Part shown: positions 11,370-23,274 of the stretch, piece after piece
Layout: every line of letters begins with the position of its first letter
Position numbering within the stretch: the first letter of the stretch is position 1
From: Papio anubis
Lineage: Eukaryota > Chordata > Mammalia > Primates > Cercopithecidae
Direction: 5' to 3'
Assembly: GCF_008728515.1 (NCBI RefSeq)
Contig: NC_044976.1
Coordinates: 215,947,467-216,011,466 of the forward strand
Length of the DNA stretch: 64,000 nt
Notes under the pieces: model-generated
The model's input: only the letters and a program-made list of their open reading frames with translations
Database searches by the model: none
What the model was told of the DNA's origin: nothing
Translations under genes and position numbers: made by a program

Positions 11370-12154
11370 CCTGGAACGTTTTTGTCGGACTGGAACATTT
11401 TGTCATTCCAGAGAGTAAGAAACTGTTCCAAAAAATTATGGAGGTAGATCAAATACAGGAGCCAGCTTACAGGGGCTCCCATGAGTCAAAGCAGTGACAA
11501 TTTCAGTATCAAAATAAATAAGAACAATAATAAATTGTAACCAATGGAACAAATAGGAACCCATTAGTCCATACTAACAATAAATAGATACCTAAATAAA
11601 TAGAGGAGAAGGTAAGGCTCCTCCTTAGAAGAAAATAAAGACATAAATGTGGAGGGAACCATAAATAATGATTCAGGTGAGAACCAATCAAGAATAGATG
11701 TTAACTCTATGAAGGAAAAAAAAATGATGAGGAATAGACATTTTCATGGTCTCAAAGTGCCTCCCCACAGACTGGCTCATTAGTTACAAGGGGAAAAATA
11801 GTGACTACCCACCCCCCAGGCTGTATCTTAACCAGGTGATTAAAACTTCACCAACCAGGAGCAGATGGACATTGTGTGCTTCCTGGTGTGATATCCTGAG
11901 GACGACACAGTATCACACCTACACTACAGAAATAATGTCTTACGTAATACTCTCGCTGGGGTTGAAAAATTCAAGTCTAATCATGAGGAAACATCAGACA
12001 AACCTAATTTTGGTTTTTTTATTCTATAAAATAACTGGCTTGCATTCTTCAAAAATATTAATACCATAAAAGATGAGAAAAGGCTGAGGAACTACTCCAG
12101 ATTAATGGAGACTAAAGAGACATGACAACTACATGTATTAACAATATATAATCC

Positions 12155-12455
12155 AGCCGGGCACAGTGGCTCACACCTGTAATCCCAGCACTTTGGGAGG
12201 TCGAGGCATGAGGATCACCTGAGGTCAGGAGTTCGAGACTAGCTGGCCATCATGGCAAAACCCTGTCTCTACTAAAAATACAAAAAATAATTAGCTAGGC
12301 ATGGTGGCACACACATGTAATCCCAGCTACTCAGGAGACCGAGGCAGGAGAATCGCTTGAACATGGAAGGTGGAGGTTGCAGTGAGCCGAGATCACATCA
12401 CTGCATTCCAGCCTAGGAGACAGAGCAAGAGTCTGTCTCAAAAAAAAAAAAAAAA
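12155..12455 (+). mobile_element. AluS in L1M
   Basis: Head agccgggcacagtggctcac; poly-A ends at the TATA/TATG microsatellite. Confidence 0.9.
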
Positions 12456-12560
12456 TTATATATATACAGTACGTATGTATGTGTACACATACAGTGCATA
12501 TGTATGTGTATATATACATAGTGCATATGTATGTGCATATATACACATACACACACAAAT
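12456..12560. repeat. (TATATG)n/(TACA)n microsatellite
   Basis: Alternating tatgtgtatatacata-type purine/pyrimidine tract growing out of an Alu tail. Confidence 0.85.
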
Positions 12561-12720
12561 ATCCTGCACTGGATCTTAGGCTAAAGTAAAAAAATGCAAC
12601 AAAGGACATTATTGCAACATTGACAAAATTGGAAAAAATGAACTAGAGAGCAAAAGTATTGTGTGAAAATTAAATATTTTGGATTTGACTAAGTGTAGAA
12701 TGGTTATATAAGAAAATATC

Positions 12721-13002
12721 GGCCGGGCGCGGTGGCTCAAGCCTGTAATCCCAGCACTTTGGGAGGCCGAGACGGGCGGATCACGAGGTCAGGAGATCGA
12801 GACCATCCTGGCTAACACGGTGAAACCCCGTCTCTACTAAAAATACAAAAAACTAGCCGGGCGAGGTGGCGGGCGCTTGTAGTCCCAGCTACTCGGGAGG
12901 CTGAGGCGGGAGAATGGCACAAACCCGGGAGGCGGAGCTTGCAGTGAGCTGAGATCTGGCCACTGCACTCCAGCCCGGGCTACAGAGCAAAGACTCCGTC
13001 TC

Positions 13003-13030
<28 letters not shown>
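12721..13030 (+). mobile_element. Young AluY of Old World monkey type
   Basis: Carries ggctcaagcc, actagccgggcgaggtgg and a long pure A tail of about 27 bp. Little divergence indicates recent insertion within L1M. Confidence 0.9.
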
Positions 13031-13033
<3 letters not shown>

Positions 13034-13349
13034 TTGTTCTTAGGAAATGTACACTAAAATGGTAAAGAGATATTAGGTATACAGCCTACTCTCAAACAGT
13101 TGAGAAAAATAAATAATACTTATGTATGTGTGCTGTGTGTCGGGGGGGTGGTATGTATAGAGAGGAATAAAGAAATGTGATAAAGCCAATAGAGCAAATG
13201 TTAAAATCCGTTGTACTTAGATAAAAGGCACATAAGAGTTCTCTGTACTATTCTTCCAACTTTTCTGTAATTTTAAAATTATTCCAAAATAAAGCTTTTT
13301 AAAAGCAGTTTGACCAATTTTAAAAGATGTGTTAATTTTTTTAATTTTA

Positions 13350-13645
13350 ATTTTTTTTTTTTTTTTAGAGATGGGGTCCTGCTGTCCCCCAGGCTGAAAT
13401 GCGGTTGTGTGATCATGGTTCACTGCAGCCTCAAACTCCTGGGCTCAAGTGATCCTCCTGCCTAAGCCTCCTAAGTAGCTGGGACTACAGGCACATGCCA
13501 CTACTCCCAGCTATTTCTGTTTTTTTGTAGAAACAGGGTCTTGCCATGTTGCCCAGCCTGGTCTCAAAATCCTGGCCTCAACTGATTCCCCATCCTTGGC
13601 CTCCCAAAGTGCTGGGATTACAGGCGTGAGCCACCATGCCTGACC
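13350..13645 (-). mobile_element. AluJ
   Basis: Poly-T, then gagatggggtcctgctg; the tcaaactcctgggctcaag signature indicates the old J class. Confidence 0.85.
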
Positions 13646-14612
13646 CCATATTTTAAAATAAGGCTGCATGTACCTGTCATCTTTAATTTCAACCATGTAA
13701 GCAAGGTAACAAACTTTCCAATGAAGAAGCTCTAAAAATTAATGTGATATAAAGCATAGATAAATATTTTATGAGAGGATTAAAACTTCAACTAGCATAG
13801 CAATTATGCACTGGTGCTCTGCTTACTGTTCCACTTGGATTTCATTTTGGGCTCATCAGGGATCCCCTGAGTAAGATTAAAACACTTTATATCTTATCTA
13901 TAAATAGATCATTACATTTGGATAGAAAGAAGTTTTATAAAAATGTAGAAAGACTACTTCTTAAGTTAACTAGGCTAAAAACTATGCAGGTACCAAATCT
14001 GGCTCCTAATCTCAGTGGCTTTTAAAAGCTAATTAGCAGGAAGCACAACTCAAATATAGAAAGTGAAGGACAATCAGTCCAATCTTGGGGAACAAAAACC
14101 TAAAGCAGGTGTTACTTGTGATGTATTATGCTCTGAATAAGTCTATTAAAAGCATGTAAGCATTCAACCAAAATATTTGATTTTAATTTTTCAATGATTC
14201 CAGATGTTCTTTAAGTTGAAAAAAAAAACAAAAAGGAAGAATAAAAACCAAAGGTTAAATAGGCAACACTCCAGCACAAGCCACAAGGGGCCTCAGAAAA
14301 ACATCCACACCACACTCGTACAAATCCACCTATCTAGTCCCCATACAGAAAGTGTCCTATGTAATTATGATAATCAGAGGCTTCTGATCTTGTTAGAGAG
14401 AAAAAAAAAAAAAAAAAAACAGAAAAGTGACAGGCAGCCCTTTTTGCAATTTAATGAGTGCAATATGCCTCTACAATAGCTGGAAGCACCTTTTATTATG
14501 TTGTTGTTTTTTGTTGTCATTGTTTTTCGCTATACCTGCTAGATTAGAATTTTATTTTGTTTTTAAATTTTTAATAAAAGCAATATATACCATATGGTTA
14601 AAATGTCAAAGA
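13646..14612. other. AT-rich intronic DNA, no gene
   Basis: Contains an A19-type homopolymer at about 14401-14419. No coding signal or family recognised. Confidence 0.5.
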
Positions 14613-14886
14613 GGCTGGGCATAGTGGCTCATGACTGTAGTCCCAGCACTTTGGGAGGCCAAGATGAGCAGATCACTTGAGCCCAGGAGTTTGAGACCAG
14701 CCCAGGCAACAGAGTGAGGCTCTGTCTCTACAGAAAACAGAAAAACTTAGCTGGGCATGCTAGCGTGCACATGTAATCCCAGCTACTGGGGAGGCTGATA
14801 TGAGAGGATCGCTTAAGCTCGGGAGGTCAAGGCTACAGCGAGTCGTGATCACACTACTGCACTCCAGCCTGGGTGACAGAGCAAGG
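14613..14886 (+). mobile_element. Old Alu (J class), tail lost
   Basis: Head ggctgggcatagtggctcat; ends at gtgacagagcaagg without poly-A. Confidence 0.8.
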
Positions 14887-14936
14887 CAATCATAACTAAC
14901 CATTTCATTTCAGGGAGTCTCTGGCAGTTACTCTCA

Positions 14937-15238
14937 ATTTTTTTTTTTTTTTTTTGAGACCGAGTCTCACTCTGTCACCAAGGCTGGACTGCAGTGGGGC
15001 ATTCTCGGCTCACTGAAACCTCTGCCTCCTGGGTTCAAGTGATTCTCCTGCCTCAGCCTCCTAAGTAGCTGGGATTACAGGCACGTGCCACCACGCCCAG
15101 TTGATTTTTGTAATTTTAGTAGAGACTGGGTTTCACCATGTTGGCCAGGCTAGTCTTGAACTCCCGACCTCGCATGATCCACCTGCCTCGATCTCCCAAA
15201 GTGCTGGGATTACAGGCGTGAGTCACTGCGCCCGGCCT
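14937..15238 (-). mobile_element. AluS, full length
   Basis: Poly-T then gagaccgagtctcactctg, ends gcgcccggcc. Faces the Alu at 14613, making an inverted pair with about 50 bp spacing. Confidence 0.9.
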
Positions 15239-16287
15239 GATGAATCTTTTTCATTCCCTCATTTGGTAGGTATTTTAATGTTTTAGTTTATCTTTTTACA
15301 TGGCTTAGGTTCTGGCAATACGAGAAACTATTAAACTAAGTTAACTGGTTCTACATCTTGGAGATAAATAGTACTTTAGCAGTTTGAGTCCAGAATATAT
15401 TTAGAGTAAACCTGATTTATTATGTTATTTATTTTATGTTATATATTTTAAAATTCAAAAAAATGCCTCGGTTCCTTACTACTTTTGCTAAGTATTCTGC
15501 TCATCTCGGAGAAGAAAGTCTTTTTGGACTAGCTCTGTAAATTACCACTCTAGGCTTGTTTCAGAACCATTTTTCTAAAAACATTATTTTATAAGGTCAG
15601 TTGCTTCTAGCTAGGAATATTACTGATTTTCTAATAGGCCTTGATGGATTTCAAAAATACTTTCTAATGTGCTAAACTTGCCCCCCACCACCATAGCAGA
15701 CAGACAACTGTCCCAACCATGCACTGGTGATCTAAAAGACTGTTATTATTAAGACTGACTGTTACTAGAGTATAAGAGAAGAGGCGGAACACATATGCCT
15801 CAATCCCTTCAGAGTCTTTTGAGGGGGAGGGGGTACAACTCCTCCATGACTTAAGTTTGAAAGAGGTACACTCTGCCCCTCGGGGAAAGCCTGCAGGTGT
15901 ACTTGTCCAGCATTCCCACGAAACTGAATGAGGTTTGTATTTGTTGCCAAATTCTGCGGCAGCCGATTGTTGCCGTACACCCAAGCCACTTTTCAAATGC
16001 TCCATCACTAATAAAGCTGAAATTGTAATTTTCAAAAGATAATAAAAAACTCTGTTGGGCCATTTAAATTCACCATACATAATACCTACCAAAAGTTATT
16101 AACAATTTATTTTTAATCTAATCCTATAACATGCTTACTAATAGTTAACATCTAAATACATTAATTGGAACAGAATTCAAAATGTTCTAATTCTACATCA
16201 GAGTGTTTTCAGCTTTTACCTAAACTTTGAAGTCTGTAGTCCTATCCCTTACAGATAAGACATGCATTCAGTTTTCAACAGTTCTTA
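15239..16287. other. Non-repetitive intronic DNA with a minus-strand open frame
   Basis: Positions 15664-16092 on minus stay open for 142 residues (sense to SMYD3). The translation shows no domain I recognise and has no clear splice context. I treat it as unproven. Confidence 0.35.
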
Positions 16288-16303
16288 TAGAAATTCAGAA
16301 GCA

Positions 16304-16598
16304 GGCCGGGTGGCTCACGCCTGTAATGCCAGCACTTTGGGAGGCCGAGGCGGGTGGATCACGAGGTCAGGAGATGGAGACCATCCTGGCTAACACAGTG
16401 AAACCCTGTCTCTACTAAAAATATAAAAAATTAGCCAGGCGTGGTGGCGGCACCTATAGTCCCAGCTACTCGGGAGGCTGAGGCAAGAGAATCGCTTGAA
16501 CCCGGGAGGCAGAAGTTGCAGTGAGCCAAGATCACGCCACTGCACTCCAGCCTGGTGACAGGGCAAGACTACCTCTCAAGAAAAAAAAAAAGAAAGAA
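16304..16598 (+). mobile_element. AluY with small head deletion
   Basis: Head ggccgggtggctcacgcc lacks the usual cgcgg. Duplications agaaattcagaag and agaaattcaggag flank it. Confidence 0.9.
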
Positions 16599-16612
16599 AG
16601 AAATTCAGGAGT

Positions 16613-17074
16613 AATGAGGTTTGACTACTTGTTTTTAAACTGACACTAAACAATTATTATATCAAATAAATTATACGTATAGAAATACAAAATATAAGGA
16701 TTGAGTTTTTAATCTCTACTATATATAAAGACTCTAACAATTACTGCAGAGGTCAGCAACTCCAAGGTTTATGGAAGGAAAAGGGGAGACAGGAGACAGA
16801 GGGCGTGGTATTGTCTGCAGGTCATTCTCCAGCTTTCTTTCCAGTATCTCCCTTTCTCCTTTCCTCGCACTTTCCAAGAAGTTGCTGCTGTATGAGGAAA
16901 TTCTGTCAAGTAGCAGGAAGGGGAAGGCTTGAGCCTTTCAGCCAGGACTGGTAAGAACTAAGAAAATTGGTCCTATCTGTGCTATCAGATTAATGACGGT
17001 GTCGCCTCTGGTACTTCTGGCAAAGATGGTCAAATCCCCAACTAGAACTTCATGGTGATTTGTGGTGCATTAAA
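16613..17074. other. Intronic DNA, nothing recognised
   Basis: No gene or named repeat seen. Confidence 0.4.
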
Positions 17075-17088
17075 AAGTTTGTGCTTGA

Positions 17089-17396
17089 TCGGGCTCAGTG
17101 GCTCACATCTGTAATCCCAGCACTTTGAGACGCTGAGGCGGATGGATCACCTGCGGCCGGGAGTTTGCGAACACCCTGGCCAACATGACAAAACCCCGTC
17201 TCTATTAAACCCCCGTCTCTACTAAAATACAAAACATTAGCCAGGCATGGTGGCAGGCGCCTGTAATCCCAGCTACTTGGAGGCTGAGGGAGAAATGCTT
17301 GAACCCAGAAGGGAGGTTGCAGTGAGCCGAGATCCCGCCATTGCACTCCAGCCTGGGCGACACAGCGAGACTCTGTCTCCAAAAAAAAAAGAAAAA
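17089..17396 (+). mobile_element. AluS with internal 20-bp duplication
   Basis: Contains ccccgtctctattaaa followed by a second cccccgtctctactaaa. Flanked by aagtttgtgctt and aagtttgtactt. Confidence 0.85.
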
Positions 17397-17411
17397 AAGT
17401 TTGTACTTTTT

Positions 17412-17690
17412 GGCCCGCAACTGTGGCTCACACCTGTAATCCCAGCACTTTGGGAGGCTGAGGTAGGAGTATCATTTGAGGTCAGGAGTTCGAGACCAGC
17501 CTGGCCAACATGGTGAAACACCACCTCTACTAAAATTACAAAAAAATTAGCCAGGCGTGGTGACGGGTGCCTGTAGTCCCAGCTACTCAGGAAACTGAGG
17601 CAGGAGGATCGCTTGAACGAGGAAGGCAGAGGTTGCATTGAGTCGAGATCACACCACTGCACTCCAGCCTGAATGACAGAGCAAGACTCA
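17412..17690 (+). mobile_element. AluS lacking its A tail, fused to an inverted Alu
   Basis: Head ggcccgcaactgtggctcac preceded by aagtttgtactttt; runs into the next inverted copy after gagcaagactc with essentially no spacer. Confidence 0.85.
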
Positions 17691-17692
17691 TC

Positions 17693-17962
17693 CATTGTAC
17701 TGCCCAGAGTGGAGACCAGTGGCACGATCTCAGCTCATTGCAACCTCCACCTCCTAGGCTCAAGCAATTCTCCCGCCTCAGCCTCCCTAGTAGCTGAGAC
17801 TACAGGCATGCACCAGCACGCCAGGCTAATTCTTCATATTTTTGGTAGAGACAGAGTTTCACCATTAGCTCAGGCTGATCTCAAACTCCTGAGCTCAAGC
17901 AATTCGCCCACCCTGGCCACCAAAAGTGCTGGTATTACAGGTATGAGCCACTACGCCCAGCC
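17693..17962 (-). mobile_element. Alu lacking poly-T, fused tail-to-tail
   Basis: Starts at actgcccagagtggagacc with no T tract, ends acgcccagcc, then aagtttttactttg. Together with the previous copy it forms a near spacer-free inverted Alu pair. Confidence 0.85.
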
Positions 17963-18239
17963 AAGTTTTTACTTTGAAGCAATAGCTAAAATAGATTTTA
18001 TTCACACTCAAAACAAAGGTTATAAGCTATCTAGGTTTTGTTATTCTATGACAGGTAATACAGAAATACGGTTCAGAAAGATAATGGCAGTATATGATCC
18101 TAAAGCTATTTTTCTTTCATTTTACCAACAAATTATAATATTCATTCTAATGAATATGGACATTTTATTCTATAATTACACATCAAAGTATACAGTGTAC
18201 CCTATATTTTAAAAATATCTCGGCAATTCTAATGGAGTA

Positions 18240-18400
18240 CTTCCTACGAACTCCTCTGAACACTGCAAATGTACCATCATCATCCCTGTTTTACAGTTAA
18301 GGAAACTGAGATGCGGAGGTTAAATTACTTGCCCAATGTCACAAAGTTAGTAAGTCTCAGATTCAGGATTTAAACTGGTTCCACAAGCCACGTCTAATCC
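18240..18400 (-). mobile_element. MIR relic
   Basis: Text ccctgttttacagttaagga followed by cttgcccaatgtcacaaag is the MIR core in the complementary orientation as usually seen. Confidence 0.65.
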
Positions 18401-18404
18401 ATGC

Positions 18405-18560
18405 CTCTCGGACTTTAATATGCATGCAAACCACCTGGAGATCTTGTTAAAATGTAGATTCTGATTAAGTTGGTCTAAGACTGGGCCTGAGATTTTACAT
18501 TTCCAAAATCATTTAGTTACACTGATGCTGCTCGTCCACAGACTGTACTTTAAGTAACAA
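18405..18560. mobile_element. MER5A-like hAT element
   Basis: Landmarks accacctggagatcttgtta, attctgattaagttggtct and ctgatgctgctcgtccac follow the MER5A order. Confidence 0.75.
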
Positions 18561-19535
18561 GACTGTGAACCACTTTGTTCTGCTACCCAACTAAGCATCA
18601 AGAAAGGAGTGATATTTAACTCAGATCCTAACAACCTAAGCAAAGAGGCAATTATATCTGCAATTCAAATACTGAACCAAGGGGCTGCTTTCAACCCACA
18701 TGAAGACTCTCAATTTACAATAAAATTCAAGACCCACCTAAAAAGAACTTGATTTGTTCAATGTCCTTATTTTTCTAGTCTAAGGACAAAAGCCTATTTC
18801 TTCCTGTCCCCATACAAATACACAGAAGAAAACAACTTTTTCTTTTTTGCAGACAAGCTTTTCAAGTTGGCATTTGACTAAAAATTACATGTAAAAACAA
18901 ATACATCAAGTAAGACACAACACTTTTGACTATTCAATTATCAAATACGCCACAAAACCCTGTAAAAGACAGCTTGTCTCTGGAACACACGAGCTCAGCA
19001 ACTTTTTAAAGGAGGGATTTACAGAAAGAAATCGTTCCAACTAGTCATGCTTCTCTATTGAAAACAACATGATTCAGATCTTACATTTAAAGACACCTCT
19101 GATGTGAATTGAAACCAATTTTCTTCTTTGACTCTAGACCAAAATTAAAATATGTTTAATTCCTATTAAACTTAAGCCTCATTTCTCTTTCTCAAATTCA
19201 AGCTATTTCTAAAAATTTTCTTGCACACTCCCTTTTAAGGACTATTCAGAGTTTTCTTTGGGTATACATCCTATTTTCCCACCTTATATGATACTTAGAT
19301 GAAGATAATCAAGGAATTGGTTAGGTTTTAAAATTAACATTTAGTCTTACTGATACCTAATTACTATCATAGCTTTCTCCAACAGGTACCATGATGTTAG
19401 AAAAAAACACACATACATACTAAAATCATCTCTTAACACGACTATATTCTAACGCTGTTTTTGAAAACCTAGAGAAACTACCCGAAGACAAGTTTAGAAG
19501 GGAAACATCATTTATGGCACGTCTACCCGAAAGTA
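18561..19535. other. AT-rich intronic DNA, no gene
   Basis: No repeat or coding signal I can support. Confidence 0.5.
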
Positions 19536-19539
19536 GGCG

Positions 19540-19850
19540 CAGGCTTTGCAGTTAGGCAGACCTGGGTTTACATTCACCTTTAGTGACTGTGTGACCTATG
19601 GGGAGATTTATCTAAACTTACTTTGTCATAGTCCTTTGTTTCACATGTAGTAAACTCAATTACATAGTTACAGTGATAGATATTATAGAACCATTTTTAT
19701 AAAGGGGAAAATTAAAGCTCATGGAATGTATACAACTTATTGAAGATCACCTAGTAACTGGAAAAATCAGAATGTGAGTCCAGCTCTATCAGACTCCAAT
19801 GCCCAGGACTTCTCCTGGGAGCCACAGGCGGCCTGTGGAGTTACTGACGG
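19540..19850. mobile_element. Two MIR relics
   Basis: First: caggctttgcagttaggcag with gactgtgtgacctatgg. Second: ataaaggggaaaattaaagc with gatcacctagtaactgg. Confidence 0.55.
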
Positions 19851-20435
19851 CTTAACTGAGGTAACAAGTATTTCCCACACTCTCAGAATGAATCTGTAAC
19901 TTAAAGAAGCCCGTAACTCTACCACAGCACAAAAGCCACCTGCATCTACACTGCTGGTACTAAGACAACCAACTATTAATATCAGCCAGCTAGGAAATCA
20001 GTCTCAGCTAACCCAAGAAATACTAATACACATGTAGATAAGGACAAAGATGACTGAGAAAATTTGCTTCTAAGGTCCTCCCAGTTTTCATACTAACAAA
20101 CATCTGTTGAAGACCTACTGAGAACATATGTGGCTAGGTACCCAGTTATATTTTACCAAACATTATGACACGATCAAGACTAAAGACCACAGCAATTTTT
20201 AAAAATTAATTAACCTAACCTAAACCACAATAAGGGTTTCTACAACTGATGCTTTAAATGATAGGAGATTTCACTGCATCTTTGGACAGTCACCTAAAAG
20301 TAGAAGTAAATACTAAAGATACTCTGTGTAACAGAGTCAGGAGGTGAGAAAGTACTGGTCTATGCATACATAAGTGCTCATATATGCACACCTGTCCTCT
20401 GTCCTGGAGCTGGTACAAGATCATGGTTCATACTC
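19851..20435. other. Intronic DNA, nothing recognised
   Basis: No gene or named repeat seen. Confidence 0.45.
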
Positions 20436-20680
20436 CAGGAATGAGGGCTGAAAGACCTGGTTCCAGATCCAGCTCTGTCACTCACAGTTGTGTGACCTGG
20501 GTCAAGTAACCTCTTTGAGCCTCAGTCATCTTAATTGTCAAATGAGCATACAAATAGCACTTAATTTACGAGGTTGTTCATTTAATACACTTCTGTTGAG
20601 ATTACATCTTACCACTGGCATCGTGCTAGGCATCGTGTATTAGGTGTCAAAATGCACGTGTTGTGCTTGGCATGTATCAA
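20436..20680 (+). mobile_element. MIR relic
   Basis: Contains cagctctgtcactcacagtt, tgtgacctgggtcaagtaac and ctttgagcctcagtcatctt, the well-known MIR order. Confidence 0.7.
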
Positions 20681-20690
20681 AAAGAGGGGA

Positions 20691-20993
20691 TTTTTTTTTT
20701 TTTTTTTTTTTTGAGATAGGGTCTCGCTCTGCCACCCAGGCTGGAGTGCAGTGGCGCAATCTCAGCTCATTGCAACCTCTGCCTCCCAGACTCAAGTGAT
20801 CCTCCCACCTCAGCCTCCCGAGTAGCTGGAACTACAGGTGTGTGCCACCACACTCAGCTAGTTTTCAAAATTTTTGTAGAGCCAAGGTCTCAATATTTGC
20901 CCAGGCTGGTCGTGAACTCATGTGCTCAAGCAATCCTCCCACCTCAGCCTCCCAAAGTGCTAGGATTACAGGCTTGAGTCATGGCACCCAGCC
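20691..20993 (-). mobile_element. Alu (J/S class)
   Basis: T21 start, gagatagggtctcgctctg, ends gcacccagcc. Confidence 0.85.
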
Positions 20994-21199
20994 CAGAGCA
21001 GGGATTTTTGTCTGTTCTGGTTCTTTGCTGTATCTTCCATACCAACAACAGTGGCTGGCATGTGAAGTCTCACATTAAATATTGCAACAAATATTGAAAA
21101 AATGGTTTAGCGTCAGGTGGGTCAGAAACTACTTCCCTTGACCCTTGTTTGGATTCAGCCTGTGTATTTTTAGGTATACACAGAAATATACCTAAAAAA

Positions 21200-21320
21200 A
21201 AAGTTCAAGGATCTTTTTTTTAATTTCTTTTTAGTTTTTATAGCAGTTTCATAGAGCTATAGTTTGCAAACAATAAAAGTAACCCACTTAAAGTGTACAA
21301 TGCAACGATTTTACATTCAC
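21200..21320 (-). mobile_element. L1M 3' end fragment
   Basis: Complement of an L1M 3' end: taacccacttaaagtgtaca and tttacattcacagagttgtg. Confidence 0.6.
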
Positions 21321-21331
21321 AGAGTTGTGTC

Positions 21332-21446
21332 TGCCTTTTTTGTAAAGACAGGGTCTCGCCATGTTGACCATGCTGGCCTCAAGTGATCCTCCTGCCTTGG
21401 CCTCCCAAAGTGTTGGGATTACAGGAGTGAGCCATCACACCCAGGC
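21332..21446 (-). mobile_element. Alu single-arm fragment (FLAM-like)
   Basis: Only one arm, acagggtctcgccatgttga to agccatcacacccag. Confidence 0.7.
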
Positions 21447-21484
21447 TCTTTCATTTTAAAAGGAGAAGTCGGGCTCCTAAGACT

Positions 21485-21680
21485 CCATGCATGAGTTTCT
21501 GTCACACGTATTTAAAGTACTTTTAATTGAACATTTTCTATAACAAAACACTGAAACATACAAAGAAGTAAAGCATAATGCACTCTCATGTACTCATCAA
21601 CCAATTTCCATAATTATCAACACTTTTTTTACTATATTAAAATGTTTCAAATACCTTAGAAGGTGAGACTAACAAACACC
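21485..21680 (-). mobile_element. L1M-like 3' fragment
   Basis: caaagaagtaaagcataatg and actcatcaaccaatttccat match the complementary L1M 3' region in order. Confidence 0.45.
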
Positions 21681-21699
21681 TCTCTATTCAGACACATCT

Positions 21700-21930
21700 A
21701 GTTTCTATTCCAAGAGAAAGGGAAGAGATATAACTACATTATCTGATAGAATTGTGGCTCCTACATCCACTCCCTTACAAGATGTCACTGCACAGCAAAA
21801 ATAATTTTTACCAGCAGTGAGTATCCATAGAAAACATCAATCCCCCATTCCCTTCCACTATGCTATTTTGGGTCCTTCTGACAAAATGAAAGTAAATCTC
21901 AATGCAATTATCCAAGTTACCTTTTTTCAA
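21700..21930 (+). repeat. Diverged direct repeat, copy 1
   Basis: Shares order and motifs (tgatagaattgtggctcc, cttacaaga, gacaaaatgaaagtaaat) with 24665-24905. Family not recognised. Confidence 0.5.
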
Positions 21931-21936
21931 AAGATC

Positions 21937-22243
21937 TTTTTTTGTTGTTTTGTTTTGTTTTTTGAGACAGAGTCTTGCTCTGTCGCCCAGGCTGAATGGA
22001 GTACAGTGGTGCAATCTCAGCTCACTGCAACCTCAGCCTCCCAAGTTCAAGTGATTCTCCTGCCTCAGCCTCTCAAGTAGCTGGGATTACAGGCACATGC
22101 CACACTGCCCAGCTAATTTTTTGTATGTTTAGTAGAGACAGGGTTCCACAATATTGGCCAGGCTGATCTCAAACTCCTGGCCTCAAGTGATCCGTCCACC
22201 TTGGCCTCCCAAAGTGCTGAAATTACAGCCACTGTGCCCGGCC
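21937..22243 (-). mobile_element. AluS
   Basis: Poly-T mixed with G (ttgttttgttttgtttttt). Flanking aaaagatct and aaaagatca. Confidence 0.9.
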
Positions 22244-22363
22244 AAAAGATCACTTTAGATCTCAAGTTTTAAAATAACTAACAGAGAAAGAGCAATACAC
22301 ATAGATTACAGATGTAATTAACCTGTTCCAAATACCTTCAAAATGCCATCTTCCTTCTGCAGA

Positions 22364-22932
22364 TCTGTAACGGTTAATTTTACACGTAAGCATGACTGGA
22401 CCACAAGATGCCCAGATATGAAGTTAAACATTATTTTTTGGTGTGTCTATGAGGCTTTTACCGGAAAAAAACAGCATTTGAATTGGTGAACTGAGGAAAG
22501 CAGATTGCCCTTTTAAATGTTAGCAGATATCATCCAACCTGTGAGGGCCCAATTAGAACAAAAGAATGGAGAAAGGGTGAATTCTCTCTCTCTCTCGGAT
22601 TACCTGAGCTGAGACATCAGTCTTCTCTTGCTCTTGGACTGAGACTGAAACCATCGATCCTCCTGGTTCTCAGGCCATTGGAATCCACTTTCCTGGGTCT
22701 CTAACTTGCAGAGAACAGATCACGGGGCTTCTCAGGCTCCAAGTAGTTACACATAATCATACATGATCATATATATAATTATATACATAAATATATATGA
22801 GTATATATGAGATCATATACGATTATGTGTATCTATCTGATATATCTACATAGAAGATATATAGAGAGAGAGAGAGAGATTGATCGATCAATCGATCAAC
22901 ACTCTACTGGTTTCTCTGGAAAATCTTAATAC
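22364..22932 (+). mobile_element. LTR-like interspersed repeat with internal simple repeats
   Basis: Text from ggttaattttacacgtaagc through gatgcccagatatgaagtta and gcagattgcccttttaaatg to the terminal tactggtttctctggaaaat follows a widespread primate repeat whose end resembles MaLR LTRs. I cannot name the family. An internal AT-rich expansion (22745-22870) and (GATC/ATCG)n at 22875-22900 separate body and end. Confidence 0.55.
22860..22903. repeat. (GA)n followed by (ATCG)n microsatellite
   Basis: agagagagagag then tgatcgatcaatcgatcaac; CpG-bearing tetranucleotide repeat inside the previous element. Confidence 0.85.
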
Positions 22933-22961
22933 AGAAGTTCAAAAAAAATTCTGTAACCTCT

Positions 22962-23258
22962 GGCTGGGTATAATGGCTCACATTTGTAACCCCAGCACTT
23001 TGGGAGGCCGAGGCAGGAGGATCACTTGAGTCCAGGAGTTCAAGACCAGCCTGGGCAACATAATGAGACCCTTTCTCTACTAAAAATAAACAAAAGTAGC
23101 CAGGAAGGTGCTGTACATCTGTAGTCCCAGCTACTTGGAAGGCTAAGGTAGGAGGATCATTTGAGCCCAGGAGGTCGAGGCTGCAGTGAGCCATGATCAT
23201 GCCACCGTATACCAGCCTGGGTGACAGAGCAAGACCCTGTCTCAAAAGAAAAAAAAAA
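22962..23258 (+). mobile_element. Old Alu (J class)
   Basis: Flanked by attctgtaacctct and attccgtaacttct; head tggctgggtataatggctca. Confidence 0.9.
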
Positions 23259-23274
23259 TTCCGTAACTTCTAAC

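Larger units (their letters stand above)
11370..13310 (+). mobile_element. L1M 3' end, interrupted by two Alus
   Basis: Pieces 11370-12154, 12560-12720 and 13031-13310 read in order as an old L1M 3' region: ggagactaaagagacatgac, then ggacattattgcaaca, then tccttgttcttaggaaatg, ending ttattccaaaataaagc. Host sequence resumes exactly across the AluY at 12721. Confidence 0.75.

Noticed and set aside
17273..18212. Open frames of 150 and 179 residues
   Set aside because: Translate Alu sequence (SRLTATS, SASQSAGITG type phrases), not genes.
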